DNA of 64,000 nucleotides, taken from the NCBI GenBank assembly GCA_002455425.1, contig DKKT01000065.1, forward strand, positions 23,025 to 87,024, in the 5' to 3' direction. The notes below the pieces were generated by a model, which saw nothing but the letters and a program-made list of their open reading frames with translations, searched no databases and was not told the DNA's origin. The translations under genes and the position numbers were made by a program. The DNA is from Chthonomonas sp. UBA6659. GTDB lineage: Bacteria > Armatimonadota > Fimbriimonadia > Fimbriimonadales > Fimbriimonadaceae. Below, one piece after another: positions 41,145 to 50,005 of this stretch (position 1 is the stretch's first letter; each line of letters begins with the position of its first letter).

Positions 41145-42275
41145 ATGAAAACGAATACCCTTTCCAGAATCGCATTCTCTGTCGTTGTGCTTGGTGGCGC
41201 GCTGGCCGCCCCCGCCGCTTCCCCGACCGTCGATCAAGCCGTCTTGACGCTTACGAACAGCGCTTCGGGCAACGCTCTCGTCGTCTTGGACCGCGCCGCC
41301 GACGGAGGCCTTGGTGCCAAGCGCACCATCGATCTCGGCGGCAAGGGCCACGAGTCCGGTGACATCGACGACCAGGGTGCGCTCCGAGTTGCCGGTGACA
41401 AGATTCTCGCCGTCAACCCCGGGAGCAACACGATCGCCGTTCTCTCCACGAGTGGTGGGCAGATCAAGCCGGTTACCGGATCGCCGTTCAAGTCGGGAGG
41501 CGAGACCCCGATCAGCATCGCCGTCTCGGGCGACGTCGTCTACGTGGCGAATCAGGCTCTGACCGGCACCCCCAACCTGACCGGTTTCCGGCTCGGGATG
41601 GACGGTGGGCTCAAGCCGATCGAGGGCTCGACGATCACGTTCCCCAAAGGCCTCGGCGCGGCCCAGGTCGAGTTTGGTCCTGACGGCAAGACGTTGGTCG
41701 CTACCTCGGGCTTCCAGCAAGATGGCAAGGGACTGGTTCACAGCTATCGCCTCCAAAGCAACGGCACCCTGAAGGAATCCGCCGGCTCTCCGATGAGCAC
41801 CGGGACCGTGTCCGGCAACGTCGGCTTCTCCTGGGACCCGATGGGTCGCAGGGTCTTCGTCTCCAACTTCCGTGGTAGCGCGGTGGTCGTCTTCGACATC
41901 GGCATGGACGGCAGTTTGAGCCGCAAGCAGACGCTGGGCAACGGCGAGTCCGCCGCATGCTGGACCGCGATCTCTGCTGACGGGCGAACGCTCTATGTCG
42001 CCAACTTCGTGAGCAACTCGATCAGCACCTACGACGTCGACGACGCCGGCAATCTCCGCCTCCTCGGGACCGTCAAGCGACGCGGAGCCCAAGGGGCCGA
42101 CACCAAGGACTTGGCTATTTCACCTGACGGTCAATTCCTGTACGTTCTTGGCTGGAAGGCGCGTCAGGTGAGCACGTTCCGCATTCAGGATCGGATGCCC
42201 GTCGAGCTGGAGGGCATGGCCTCTCCCAAGGTCGTCACGGAGTCCGGCAGCCTCAAGGGTCTTGTGATCCGCTGA
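41145..42275 (+). CDS. Secreted lactonase-like seven-bladed beta-propeller
   Basis: A 376-residue protein with signal peptide (LSRIAFSVVVLGGALAAPAAS). The propeller repeats are of the 6-phosphogluconolactonase/PQQ-YVTN type: NPGSNTIAVLSTSGGQIKPVTGSPF, VEFGPDGKTLVATSG, SWDPMGRRVFVSNFRGSAVVVFDIG, ISADGRTLYVANFVSNSISTYDV, ISPDGQFLYVLGWKARQVSTF. Exported members usually bind surface partners rather than hydrolyse a lactone; no activity can be claimed. It sits between the ECF sigma/anti-sigma pair and a DM13 protein on the same strand, spaced 71 and 17 nt. Confidence 0.85.
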   Translation: MKTNTLSRIAFSVVVLGGALAAPAASPTVDQAVLTLTNSASGNALVVLDRAADGGLGAKRTIDLGGKGHESGDIDDQGALRVAGDKILAVNPGSNTIAVLSTSGGQIKPVTGSPFKSGGETPISIAVSGDVVYVANQALTGTPNLTGFRLGMDGGLKPIEGSTITFPKGLGAAQVEFGPDGKTLVATSGFQQDGKGLVHSYRLQSNGTLKESAGSPMSTGTVSGNVGFSWDPMGRRVFVSNFRGSAVVVFDIGMDGSLSRKQTLGNGESAACWTAISADGRTLYVANFVSNSISTYDVDDAGNLRLLGTVKRRGAQGADTKDLAISPDGQFLYVLGWKARQVSTFRIQDRMPVELEGMASPKVVTESGSLKGLVIR

Positions 42276-42292
42276 ATCCCAGGAACACAACC

Positions 42293-43165
42293 ATGAAACT
42301 CAAGAAAGTCGCTTTGATCGCCACTGTCCCCGTCCTCCTCGGAGGCTGGGCCCTCTTCCGACCCGAACTGCTCTTCGTCGATTCCAAAGTCAGCGAGCGC
42401 GCGCCGCAAGGGATGACGCGTCAATTGGCCGCCGGCAACTTCAGCTCGGACGCCCACGAGACCGTGGGCACCGCGAGTCTCATCGAGGTCGATGGCAAAC
42501 CGTTGCTACGCCTGAGTAGCTTCCGCACCTCGAACGGACCTGACGTCCACGTGCTTCTCGTCCAAGGACCGGATGCGAGCCGAGGCGAAGCCGTCAAGTC
42601 GTCGAAGACGATCGACCTCGGCGTCATCAAGGGCAACATCGGAGACCAGAACTACGCGATCCCCACGGACGTGGACCTCGATCGGGTCGGCGCCGTCTCG
42701 ATCTGGTGCAAGCGCTTCGGCGTCAACTTCGGCGGCGCGAGCCTCACCCGAACAACTCCCTCGGCCCAAAGCGGAACCGTGATCCTCGCCGGTTTTGCCC
42801 CCGACACGAAAGTCACGAGCGGCGCATTCGTCTCGGGTGCTCACCAAACGGTGGGGCAAGCGACGATCTACGAAATGAAGGGCGGCAGGCGCCGGCTCGA
42901 ATTGACGGGGTTCTCGACGGCCGAAGGCCCCGCGCTCCGTCTCCTTCTCGTGAAGGCGGAGACGGTCACGAACGGCGACACGGTCAAGAAGTCGAAGACC
43001 ATCGATCTCGGTCCGCTCAAGAAAACCAAGGGCAACCAGACCTTTGCGGTCCCTGCCGACATCGACCTCTGGCAGTACCGGTCCGTCTCGGTCTGGTGCG
43101 CGAAGTTCAAGGTCAACTTCGGAGCCGCCGCACTTCGATCCGACCAGGAGCGCTCCGGCAGCTAA
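42293..43165 (+). CDS. Membrane-anchored protein with two DM13 domains
   Basis: A 290-residue protein with an N-terminal hydrophobic segment (VALIATVPVLLGGWALF) and two DM13 domains (about 43-152 and 164-282). Each has GxFxSxxHxTVGxA, GPDVHVLLV/GPALRLLLV and ends with the invariant cysteine strand SIWCKRFGVNFG (C139) and SVWCAKFKVNFG (C269). DM13 has been proposed as an extracellular electron-transfer or redox domain based on that cysteine; this is not proven. AGGAA precedes the ATG. The gene is last in the sigma cluster and shares a CTAA stop/stop overlap with the convergent epimerase. Confidence 0.88.
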   Translation: MKLKKVALIATVPVLLGGWALFRPELLFVDSKVSERAPQGMTRQLAAGNFSSDAHETVGTASLIEVDGKPLLRLSSFRTSNGPDVHVLLVQGPDASRGEAVKSSKTIDLGVIKGNIGDQNYAIPTDVDLDRVGAVSIWCKRFGVNFGGASLTRTTPSAQSGTVILAGFAPDTKVTSGAFVSGAHQTVGQATIYEMKGGRRRLELTGFSTAEGPALRLLLVKAETVTNGDTVKKSKTIDLGPLKKTKGNQTFAVPADIDLWQYRSVSVWCAKFKVNFGAAALRSDQERSGS

Positions 43166-44082
43166 ACCAGCGTGCGCTCGGTCTGGCGAAGCCCTTCTTC
43201 AAGACGAGTGCCGGCCGTGAAGCCGAGACGATCCCGTGCGAGGGTCGTCTCGGCGCACGAGTTTCGGATATCACCCGGCCGCGCTTCGCGATACTCGACC
43301 TGCGCATCGCGGCCACAGACCCGAAACACCGTCGAGGCCAGGACGTTGAGCGTCGTGGCGACGCCCGAACCCACGTTGACGGCTTCACCGTTGGCTCCCG
43401 GCGCCGACATGGCAAGGAGGTTGGCCCGAACGGCGTCGTCGACGAACACGAAATCCCGCGTCTGGAGACCGTCACCGAAGATCACGACGCTCCGACCCTG
43501 GAGCGCGTTCTCGAAGAACCGGGCGATCACACCGGCATACGCGTTGTCCGCGGACTGGCGGGGCCCATAGACGTTGAAGTACCTGAGTGCAAAGCCCTCG
43601 ACACCGTGCAGGTCGTGATAAACCCGAAGGTATCCCTCGGCCGAGAGCTTCTGCACTGCGTAGGGTGAAGCCGGGTGAACGGGATCGTCCTCGCGTTTAG
43701 GACGTGCGGGACCTTCGCCGTAAATGCTCGAGGATGAGCTCAGGATGACGCGCGCTCCGATCTGACGCGCGACCTCGAGGGCCCGGATCGTGCCCTCGCA
43801 ATTGACGCGATGGGTCTCGTGGGGCCGCTCCACCGACTCGGGCACACTGGCGATCGCAGCAAGATGAAAGATCACCTCGCACCCCCGACTCGCCGCGAGG
43901 AACAAGTCCTGGTCCAAAATCGAGCCCTCGATCACCTCGACGCGGCCGGCGACGTCGGCGAGATTCGCGGGCGAGCCGGACGAGAAGTCGTCAAGGATGC
44001 ACACCGCATGACCCTCATCGACCAGGCCATGAACGAGGTGGCTTCCGATGAAGCCGGCACCTCCGGTCACCAACACCTTCAT
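43162..44082 (-). CDS. NAD-dependent nucleotide-sugar epimerase (GalE-like)
   Basis: A 306-residue extended short-chain dehydrogenase. It has the NAD-binding MKVLVTGGAGFIGSHLVHGL, the catalytic serine/threonine stretch ILSSSSSIYGEG, and YxxxK in SPYAVQKL. FALRYFNVYGPRQ and TRDFVFVDDAVRANLLA are typical of UDP-glucose 4-epimerase and dTDP-glucose or UDP-N-acetylglucosamine epimerases; the exact sugar cannot be told. The ATG at 44082 overlaps the stop of the upstream DUF5107 gene (ATGA), so they are coupled. Confidence 0.9.
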   Translation of the reverse strand: MKVLVTGGAGFIGSHLVHGLVDEGHAVCILDDFSSGSPANLADVAGRVEVIEGSILDQDLFLAASRGCEVIFHLAAIASVPESVERPHETHRVNCEGTIRALEVARQIGARVILSSSSSIYGEGPARPKREDDPVHPASPYAVQKLSAEGYLRVYHDLHGVEGFALRYFNVYGPRQSADNAYAGVIARFFENALQGRSVVIFGDGLQTRDFVFVDDAVRANLLAMSAPGANGEAVNVGSGVATTLNVLASTVFRVCGRDAQVEYREARPGDIRNSCAETTLARDRLGFTAGTRLEEGLRQTERTLV

Positions 44083-45881
44083 CGCACACCCTCCACCAAG
44101 CACTTTCGGTTGCCAAGAGAGCACCAGCGAGAAAGGACCTCATCCCCGGGGAATCGGGACCGCAGAGCCTCCAGGACTGCCACCTCGACCCAGCGCCACG
44201 GGAGCGGCGGCTGGATCGGCAGCTTCGCGGCAGCGTGGAGATGCTGGGCCGCTTCCGCGTCCATCCGGGTGTGCTGCAAAAGCAACCAGGCTAGCAGGTA
44301 ATGGAGCGCCGGAAGCTCACGATGGCGCAACGCCTCGTCGATCCACCGTGCGGCATCCTCGGCCAGGCCGAATTCGATCAGCAGGCACGCTCCGTCGATC
44401 AGCGCATCCGGGTTTGTCGCCAGAGGCTGGACGAGCGGACTCGGCTCCCGCGAGGCCGAGGGCGTCGTCAGAAAAGACTCCATCCTCAACGCCGGCTCGA
44501 GCGGCGCAAGGTAGTGGGCATTGAGCAACTCGGTCCGTTCGTCGCCGCTGGTCCCGGTGTGACGCCCCACGGCGGCGACCAGCCACCATGCGAGGGGGTC
44601 CTCGGCGTTGTGTTCCAGAGCCAGCCCCACCCACTCGGCCGCGCCGGTGAAATCGCGTCGGATGACGGCTTCCCGCGCCAACCCGATCCGGCTGACACTT
44701 TCAAGCCCTGGCACCAGGGAGGCGAGCCCGTACTCGCGTTGGGCGTCGCGGCCGAGGGCCAGGGCGTGGACGGCTTGCGCGTACCCATGCTCCGGCGTGC
44801 CGGGCTGATCGAGAGCATCGATGAGCGCCGCCCGGGTCGGGCTCCGACCCGGCATTTCGGAGAGGATCGGCTCTCGGTGGGTCTCGATCAGGGGCCCTTC
44901 GGATCCGACCATCGCCGCTGCAACGACCCGGCCCGGGATCCGACCTCCGTCGACCTGCAACAACGCTCCCGGCACCAAGGAAACAGCCGCCTCGACGGGC
45001 GAGCCGGATTCCAGATCGAGAACGAGCCTTCCCTCCGTCACGGGCTCGGAAACCTGAATCGCAAGATCGCCACCCTGCCGTCCGATCGCCCCGACCGGGG
45101 AGGCTCCCATCAACCGCTCGAATCCCGACCAAGGAACGAGTCGCAACGAGAACGCATCGGTCTCTCGGGGCAGCAGGACCTCTCTTCCGGGCCGCGCTAG
45201 CAGGACCTCCCCTTCGCTCGCCTCGACGCGGAATGCGTCCGAAGCAAAAAAGAGCCCAAACCCGGCACGGTCGGCGGCGCGATGGACCGCGACGCCGTCC
45301 TCGAGCACGGTCGCCGCGGCCCCGGGCACAAAGAAACGCCACGCGACCGGGCACGGCGACGGCATCAGGGAGCGGTTCGCGATCCGAACCGTCATCCGAA
45401 GGTCCGCACGGTCTTCCGCCAACTCCGCCTCCAGATGCCAGCCGATGTTGTGGATCGGCACGATGTCGTGGAGCACGAGCCCAGCCGGAGCCCCGATCTC
45501 CTGAGGCTCCCGCAGAACGAAATCTACGGTCGAGAGACCGTAAGCGGGATCGCGATCCCCGACCGCGAGAAGTCCGCCGGCCGCGAGCGCTCGACGGTGC
45601 GGATCGGGTTCGAGCGACGCCGGAGGGGCAAGCACGTGGAGACCACTCCGCTTGTCAAAGACCAGCCCGATGCGCCCGCCCAGGTCGAGGTTGAAGACGA
45701 CCTTGAGCCACGGGTTCTCAAGCACCGCGACACGGAAGGTCACCATTTCCGACCGACCTGTGGCGCGAATCACCGGCAATGGGTAGCTCTCCAGGGTTTC
45801 CGGTCGGGACGAATCGATGGCCACCGTCTCGAAAACAGGGGCTTCCAGGTCCACAGTATCGAGATAGACCTCGGCCGACAT
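44079..45881 (-). CDS. DUF5107 protein with C-terminal TPR-like repeats
   Basis: A 600-residue protein without a signal peptide. Residues about 40-290 match the DUF5107 beta-sandwich (LENPWLKVVFNLDLGGRIGLVFDKRSGLHVL), a galactose-mutarotase-like fold. The C-terminal half (about 350-590) consists of helical pairs such as IRRDFTGAAEWVGLALEHNAEDPLAWWLVAAVGRH and LPALHYLLAWLLLQHTRMDAEAAQHL that resemble TPRs. It probably binds or modifies carbohydrate. TAACCT lies 8 nt before the ATG. It is coupled to the sugar epimerase gene, which supports a glycan role. Confidence 0.75.
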   Translation of the reverse strand: MSAEVYLDTVDLEAPVFETVAIDSSRPETLESYPLPVIRATGRSEMVTFRVAVLENPWLKVVFNLDLGGRIGLVFDKRSGLHVLAPPASLEPDPHRRALAAGGLLAVGDRDPAYGLSTVDFVLREPQEIGAPAGLVLHDIVPIHNIGWHLEAELAEDRADLRMTVRIANRSLMPSPCPVAWRFFVPGAAATVLEDGVAVHRAADRAGFGLFFASDAFRVEASEGEVLLARPGREVLLPRETDAFSLRLVPWSGFERLMGASPVGAIGRQGGDLAIQVSEPVTEGRLVLDLESGSPVEAAVSLVPGALLQVDGGRIPGRVVAAAMVGSEGPLIETHREPILSEMPGRSPTRAALIDALDQPGTPEHGYAQAVHALALGRDAQREYGLASLVPGLESVSRIGLAREAVIRRDFTGAAEWVGLALEHNAEDPLAWWLVAAVGRHTGTSGDERTELLNAHYLAPLEPALRMESFLTTPSASREPSPLVQPLATNPDALIDGACLLIEFGLAEDAARWIDEALRHRELPALHYLLAWLLLQHTRMDAEAAQHLHAAAKLPIQPPLPWRWVEVAVLEALRSRFPGDEVLSRWCSLGNRKCLVEGVR

Positions 45882-45920
45882 GCCGACCGAGGTTACCTGG
45901 CGGCGTGGGTGTGGAAAACT

Positions 45921-45949
45921 TTGAAGATCGCGAGGAATCGGGCTAAAAT
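45921..45949 (+). promoter_or_regulatory. Sigma-70-like promoter TTGAAG-N17-TAAAAT
   Basis: The clearest two-part promoter in the window: TTGAAG (45921-45926), 17 nt, TAAAAT (45944-45949), 9 nt before the ATG at 45959. It supports a near-leaderless transcript. Confidence 0.6.
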
Positions 45950-45958
45950 GTCCAGTAC

Positions 45959-46429
45959 ATGCGAATCCTGGCTCGCATCGGTCTGGTGCTGTTGGTTTGG
46001 CTGGTGATCCCGGCCGCGCTCGGCGTCGTCGGCTACTACTTCATTGGTCCGAACATCGGCAAGTCGACGATCCTCACCAACCTTGCCGACAAAGCCGGGT
46101 TGCCGGCCGGGAAGACGGCGGAACCCGCCTCCCCACAGGAGCCCGTGATCGACGAGGGCGAGCCCGCCTCGAAAAAGTATGGCGAGCCCGAGGTCGAAGT
46201 CATGGTCTCGAAGACGGGCAAGCGAACCCGAGCGAGCGAGCCAACGCGACCGCGCCGCCGCACGAAACGAGCCGAACCCGAGCCTGCTCCATCCCGCGAG
46301 TCGATTCCCAAAGAGTCCGCCCCAAGCGACCCTCCGCCCGACGAAGGTGGAAGCGGCGGAGCGGGTGGCGGCGAGACCACCGGTGGAGAAACGACCGGCG
46401 GCGAGCTCACCGCCGGCGGCGGGACCTAA
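45959..46429 (+). CDS. Membrane-anchored low-complexity protein
   Basis: A 156-residue protein with one N-terminal transmembrane segment (IGLVLLVWLVIPAALGVVGYYFIG). The rest is low complexity: acidic and proline-rich (EPASPQEPVIDEGEP), a basic patch (RPRRRTKRA), then a Gly/Thr-rich tail of repeated GGETTGGE. It is disordered in appearance and belongs to no family I recognise. The promoter just upstream supports that it is a gene. It lies directly before tRNA-Arg. Confidence 0.65.
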   Translation: MRILARIGLVLLVWLVIPAALGVVGYYFIGPNIGKSTILTNLADKAGLPAGKTAEPASPQEPVIDEGEPASKKYGEPEVEVMVSKTGKRTRASEPTRPRRRTKRAEPEPAPSRESIPKESAPSDPPPDEGGSGGAGGGETTGGETTGGELTAGGGT

Positions 46430-46449
46430 GCCCGCCGTGCCACGCCAGG

Positions 46450-46455
46450 TATCCT
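46450..46455 (+). promoter_or_regulatory. -10 hexamer TATCCT for tRNA-Arg
   Basis: TATCCT ends 10 nt before the mature 5' end of the tRNA, compatible with a very short 5' leader. Confidence 0.35.
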
Positions 46456-46465
46456 AGGTCGTCGT

Positions 46466-46541
46466 CCGGCCATAGCTCAACGGATAGAGCATCAGTCTTC
46501 GGAACTGAGGGTTGGGGGTTCGAATCCCTCTGGCCGGGCCA
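46466..46541 (+). tRNA. tRNA-Arg (anticodon TCG)
   Basis: The cloverleaf folds fully: acceptor CCGGCCA/TGGCCGG (7 bp), D stem GCTC/GAGC, anticodon stem TCAGT/ACTGA with loop CTTCGGA (anticodon TCG, reads CGA), variable loop GGGTT, T stem GGGGG/CCCTC with TTCGAAT, discriminator G and an encoded CCA end. It ends 2 nt before the convergent YeiH stop codon, leaving no room for a separate terminator. Confidence 0.95.
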
Positions 46542-46543
46542 AC

Positions 46544-47578
46544 TCACCTTGTCGGGCAGAGGAGCACCGTCAATCCAAAGGCGACCCCCGCCAGGATTAG
46601 CCACTGAAGTGCCCCGACCGCGATCGGCCGCAATCCCGCTTTGCGAAGGTCCTTGAATCCGGCGTGTAGACCGACTCCCGCCATCCCGATACACAGCAGC
46701 CAAAGATCGACGCGCTGGATGAGCGCCGCCGTCTCCTTCGGAATCGCCATGAACGAGTTCACCCCGGCGAACACGACGAAGAGCACGAGAAACCAGGGAA
46801 CGAGTGGCACTTTGGCTTGGCCCGAGGAACCGACCGCCCGCCGCAGGTACCAGCCAAGCCCAAACACGAGGGGAGCGAGGAGACAAATCCGCGCCAGCTT
46901 GACTGCCGTGGCGACGACCGTCGCCTCCTTCGACACGGAGGCCCCGGCGGCAACAACCTGGGCCATCTCGTGGAGCGTCGCCCCGTTCCAAACGCCGTAC
47001 GCGAAGTCAGTCATCGCCAGACCCTGCGCGATCAGCGGATAGAGGACGATCCCGATCGTGCCGAGAAGGGTGATGATGCCGAGCGAATAGGCCGTATCGG
47101 ACTCTTCTCCTTGCACGACGGAATCTGCCGCCACGATCGCGCTCGCTCCGCAGATCGCACCTCCGGTGCTCAGCAACAAGGTGAGTTTCTCCTTGAGGCC
47201 GAACAGTCGTCCAAGCCAGATGCCGGCGAACAGCGCGACCAGGGTCGACACGACGACGGTGACGAGAACCCCCCACCCGTAACTCGCCAACTCTCCGAGG
47301 CTCAGCTTGAAGCCGAGTCCGGCCACACCCCAGCGGAGAATCGGGCGCTGTGCGAGTTTGATCCCCGATCCGAACGCGGGAGGCGGCGACCAGAGCGACT
47401 TGAGGGCCATCCCCAAAAGGATCACAATGAGGAGCGAACTCACGTGGAGGGTCTCTTTGACTTGGGGGTTCTCGCCGACGACAATCGCGATCGCGGCCAG
47501 ACCGCCGACAAGAAGAAGCCCGGGTACCCAACCCCGGGCTTCCAGCAAGGCGTTGTTTGGCGCAGGCTGGGTGCTCAC
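46544..47578 (-). CDS. YeiH/UPF0324 family putative sulfate/sulfite exporter
   Basis: A 344-residue membrane protein with about ten hydrophobic segments. Family motifs: LLGMALKSLWSPPPAFGSGIKLAQRPILRWGVAGLGFKLSLGEL, LLLSTGGAICGASAIVAADSVV, WNGATLHEMAQVVAAG, and the final WLLCIGMAGVGLHAGFKDLRKAGLRP. The family (PSE) includes proteins proposed to export sulfate or sulfite during taurine or cysteine breakdown. The GTG start overlaps the stop of the cysteine dioxygenase gene (GTGA), so the two are coupled. The longer frame inside the dioxygenase gene is rejected. Confidence 0.9.
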   Translation of the reverse strand: MSTQPAPNNALLEARGWVPGLLLVGGLAAIAIVVGENPQVKETLHVSSLLIVILLGMALKSLWSPPPAFGSGIKLAQRPILRWGVAGLGFKLSLGELASYGWGVLVTVVVSTLVALFAGIWLGRLFGLKEKLTLLLSTGGAICGASAIVAADSVVQGEESDTAYSLGIITLLGTIGIVLYPLIAQGLAMTDFAYGVWNGATLHEMAQVVAAGASVSKEATVVATAVKLARICLLAPLVFGLGWYLRRAVGSSGQAKVPLVPWFLVLFVVFAGVNSFMAIPKETAALIQRVDLWLLCIGMAGVGLHAGFKDLRKAGLRPIAVGALQWLILAGVAFGLTVLLCPTR

Positions 47579-48138
47579 TCCGTGTACCGAAGTTCGCGCC
47601 GCTCCTTGCGATATCCTCCCTCGGTGGGCACGAACGCATCGCACCACGTCATCTCCCCGCCATAGACGTGGATCGTGACGCTCGGCTCCGCATCCGCGTT
47701 CTCGATCGTGTGGTAGTCGAACGGAGGGATGAGCGCGCCCGCCTCACCCACTCCAGCGAAAATCTCCTTCTCCGGAGAGAACTGGATCAGCTCCGCGTCC
47801 TCGGAACTTCGTAGGTCATAGCTGACGACCCGGATTCGGCCCTTGTACACGCACTCGACACACCACATGCCGGCATGGTCGTGAAGCGCCGTACCCTGGC
47901 CCTCACCCCAGACCATCGCCATCACCGTGTACCGCAAATCCGGATCTTTGTGGACCAGTCTTCGCGCGTAGCAGTGAGCAGCCGGTTGCATGTGTTCGTC
48001 AGCCAGCAGTTCGCTGCCTTTGCGGATAAGATCCTCGAGCGCGTCCTTGACCGCGTTACAGCGGCCACAGAGGTCCTCGACCTCCATGCAAGCGTCCAGA
48101 CGGGCGATCAATTCAGTGGCTTGGGCGGTCTTGGTCAT
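47575..48138 (-). CDS. Cysteine dioxygenase family protein
   Basis: A 187-residue cupin. Iron ligands H86 and H88 (ALHDHAGMWC) and H143 (PFDYHTIEN) are present. Cys93 and a tyrosine in IHVYGGE (Y159) correspond to the Cys-Tyr cross-link pair of animal cysteine dioxygenase; many bacterial enzymes have Gly at the Cys position. The enzyme would oxidise cysteine to cysteine sulfinate with O2, although 3-mercaptopropionate is a possible alternative. The ATG at 48138 has AGGAG 8 nt upstream. The coupled YeiH exporter supports release of the sulfite or sulfate formed. Confidence 0.87.
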   Translation of the reverse strand: MTKTAQATELIARLDACMEVEDLCGRCNAVKDALEDLIRKGSELLADEHMQPAAHCYARRLVHKDPDLRYTVMAMVWGEGQGTALHDHAGMWCVECVYKGRIRVVSYDLRSSEDAELIQFSPEKEIFAGVGEAGALIPPFDYHTIENADAEPSVTIHVYGGEMTWCDAFVPTEGGYRKERRELRYTE

Positions 48139-48193
48139 GATGAGACTCCTGCTTCTATCATAGCGCGACGGACGTCTCCGGGCCCTCGCGATC

Positions 48194-49993
48194 TCACCAG
48201 CTTCCCCCGCCCCCGCCGCCGAATCCGCCTCCAGAGAAGCCGCCGCCGCCAAAACCGGAGCTACCGCCACTCCCGCCCGATGACCGGGGCGGGGTCGTCG
48301 CGGCCGAACTCAGAGCCGAATTGACCGAAACCAGGTCGCTCGCGAAGTACCCGGGGTGGAATCCGGTTCCCGGCGGAGCGTGGTACCAATGCGGCATCTC
48401 GTGGAGGATGCCCTCGAAAGCGGCCGCCCACTCCTGCGTCAGTCCGAACGCGACCGCGAACGGGAGGTACTCCTCAAACAGCGCCGTGGTCGGTTCCTTC
48501 TTGGAGATCCACTCCAGTTCATGGCCCCGAGCGCGACGGATGAACTCCTCGAAGCCAACGACCTTCATCCTCGTTTTCGCTCCCAACGGGGTCCGGCGCG
48601 ACATCAGTGCCCCGAAACCGAGCACGACGATCAGCAGCCCGACCCCGCCGACAATCCCGGGGAGCGGTACCCGGAGTGGGGTGATCGCCACCGTCGCGAC
48701 CGCAGCGGCGATCGCGATGATGCATCCGCATCCGGTATAGCCGCCGACCACGTCGATCGGATTTCGTCGATAGAAGCCCCGCTTGACCAGCGCATCGAAC
48801 AGCGTCTTCTTGAGCGTCGCGATGCCCGGGGCGACATGGGTGCGGAGCTCGTTCTCGGTGATGGGGCCGCTCGGGCACTGGCGCAACTTCGCGAGCAACG
48901 CCGCCTCGAATGGGGAAGCGGGGCTTCCGGTCTTGCCGGTGAGATGAAGCGTCGCGGTGCGCTTCTTGAAGATCAGGCCCTCCTCCTTCGGCTCGATCGT
49001 CAAGTAGCCGTAGACGGCGAGGGCGATGATCCCCGCCGCGATGTCTCGTTGGTCGGCGCGATCGTCGACGAGTGCACCGCACTCCGAAGCAGTCAGAAAG
49101 TCGGGAGGATCGAACTGGACGACCATCGGCCCGCCGGCCGGATCGCGTCCCCGGAAGTACCAGAGCGGCAACATCACCAGCAGCCCGAGCAAGGGCAACA
49201 GGTAACCGAAGTTGGTCCGCAGGAAAATCGACGCCGACTGTGTGAACGTCGGCCGTGGAACGAGCGCCTCCGGCAGCGCGAGGACAAGGGTCAGCCCTTC
49301 GAGGGGTTCGAGCGGCTTCGTCCGCTGGACGACCAGCGCGTCCGTCGTCAGCTTCGCGCTGAGCCCGAACTCGGTCGCCTCCGCGGATTCGCCGGCTCGG
49401 CTCATCGTGATCTGGTCGCGGCCCCCGTATCGACCCGTAAAAACTCGGGCGCGGGCATCGGTCGCTGAAGCGACCTCTGGAAACCGCACGGTCACTTCGG
49501 CGCGGCTGATCTCCGTGTCCCACTGATCGCCGATCGCGTTCCAATACAACTCGACATTCGGCTTGCCCCAATCGCTGGTCGCGGCCTCGAACCAATTCAG
49601 CACGCCGTAGGCGTTGTAGCGGATGATGTAGGTCATCCGGGTTCCTTGGGGAAGCCAGATCTTCTCGTCGCCGATCCGGATCTTGACGTTCGGGCCCTCT
49701 TTCGTGATCTTGGTCGTAAGGGATCGCCCGCTTCCATCCGCGACCGAAAAATCACTCAGGAAAGCGCGCCGCAATTGCCCCTTGCCGTCCTCGTAGTCGA
49801 CCGGAATCGTCCGGAAGATCCCTCGGCGGGTTTCGTTGAACGTGACGTCGAGGATTTCGGTGACCTTGATGTTGCCCGAAGGATCCAGCGCCATTTCGAC
49901 CCGGTAGCGATCGACCACATAAGGGTAGGCCGCTGCCGACGCCACGAGGCAGATCGACAGAAGTAGCATCCAACAGGCGCGGACCCAGCCCAT
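48194..49993 (-). CDS. DUF2207 membrane protein with glycine-rich C-terminus
   Basis: A 599-residue protein: signal peptide (MLLLSICLVASAAAY), then an extracytoplasmic DUF2207 beta domain (about 24-200; RYRVEMALDPSGNIKVTEILDVTF, RGIFRTIPVDY, YNAYGVLNWF, ELYWNAIGDQWD). A transmembrane segment lies near 268-288, a cytoplasmic region with a winged-helix-like part (RDIAAGIIALAVYGYLTIEPKEEGLIFKK) follows, and two more hydrophobic segments lie near 425-465. The tail is GGSGGSSGFGGGGFSGGGFGGGGG-like, a usual feature of this family. Function unknown. GATAAT lies 6 nt before the ATG. Confidence 0.88.
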   Translation of the reverse strand: MGWVRACWMLLLSICLVASAAAYPYVVDRYRVEMALDPSGNIKVTEILDVTFNETRRGIFRTIPVDYEDGKGQLRRAFLSDFSVADGSGRSLTTKITKEGPNVKIRIGDEKIWLPQGTRMTYIIRYNAYGVLNWFEAATSDWGKPNVELYWNAIGDQWDTEISRAEVTVRFPEVASATDARARVFTGRYGGRDQITMSRAGESAEATEFGLSAKLTTDALVVQRTKPLEPLEGLTLVLALPEALVPRPTFTQSASIFLRTNFGYLLPLLGLLVMLPLWYFRGRDPAGGPMVVQFDPPDFLTASECGALVDDRADQRDIAAGIIALAVYGYLTIEPKEEGLIFKKRTATLHLTGKTGSPASPFEAALLAKLRQCPSGPITENELRTHVAPGIATLKKTLFDALVKRGFYRRNPIDVVGGYTGCGCIIAIAAAVATVAITPLRVPLPGIVGGVGLLIVVLGFGALMSRRTPLGAKTRMKVVGFEEFIRRARGHELEWISKKEPTTALFEEYLPFAVAFGLTQEWAAAFEGILHEMPHWYHAPPGTGFHPGYFASDLVSVNSALSSAATTPPRSSGGSGGSSGFGGGGFSGGGFGGGGGGSW

Positions 49994-49999
49994 GCGCGC

Positions 50000-50005
50000 A
50001 TTATC
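50000..50005 (-). promoter_or_regulatory. -10 hexamer GATAAT, 6 nt before DUF2207 ATG
   Basis: GATAAT, six bases, ATG at 49993 on the minus strand. No ribosome binding site. Confidence 0.5.

Noticed and set aside
46466..46541. tRNA-Arg as an integration site
   Set aside because: No integrase, no repeated tRNA 3' end and no foreign-looking genes nearby.
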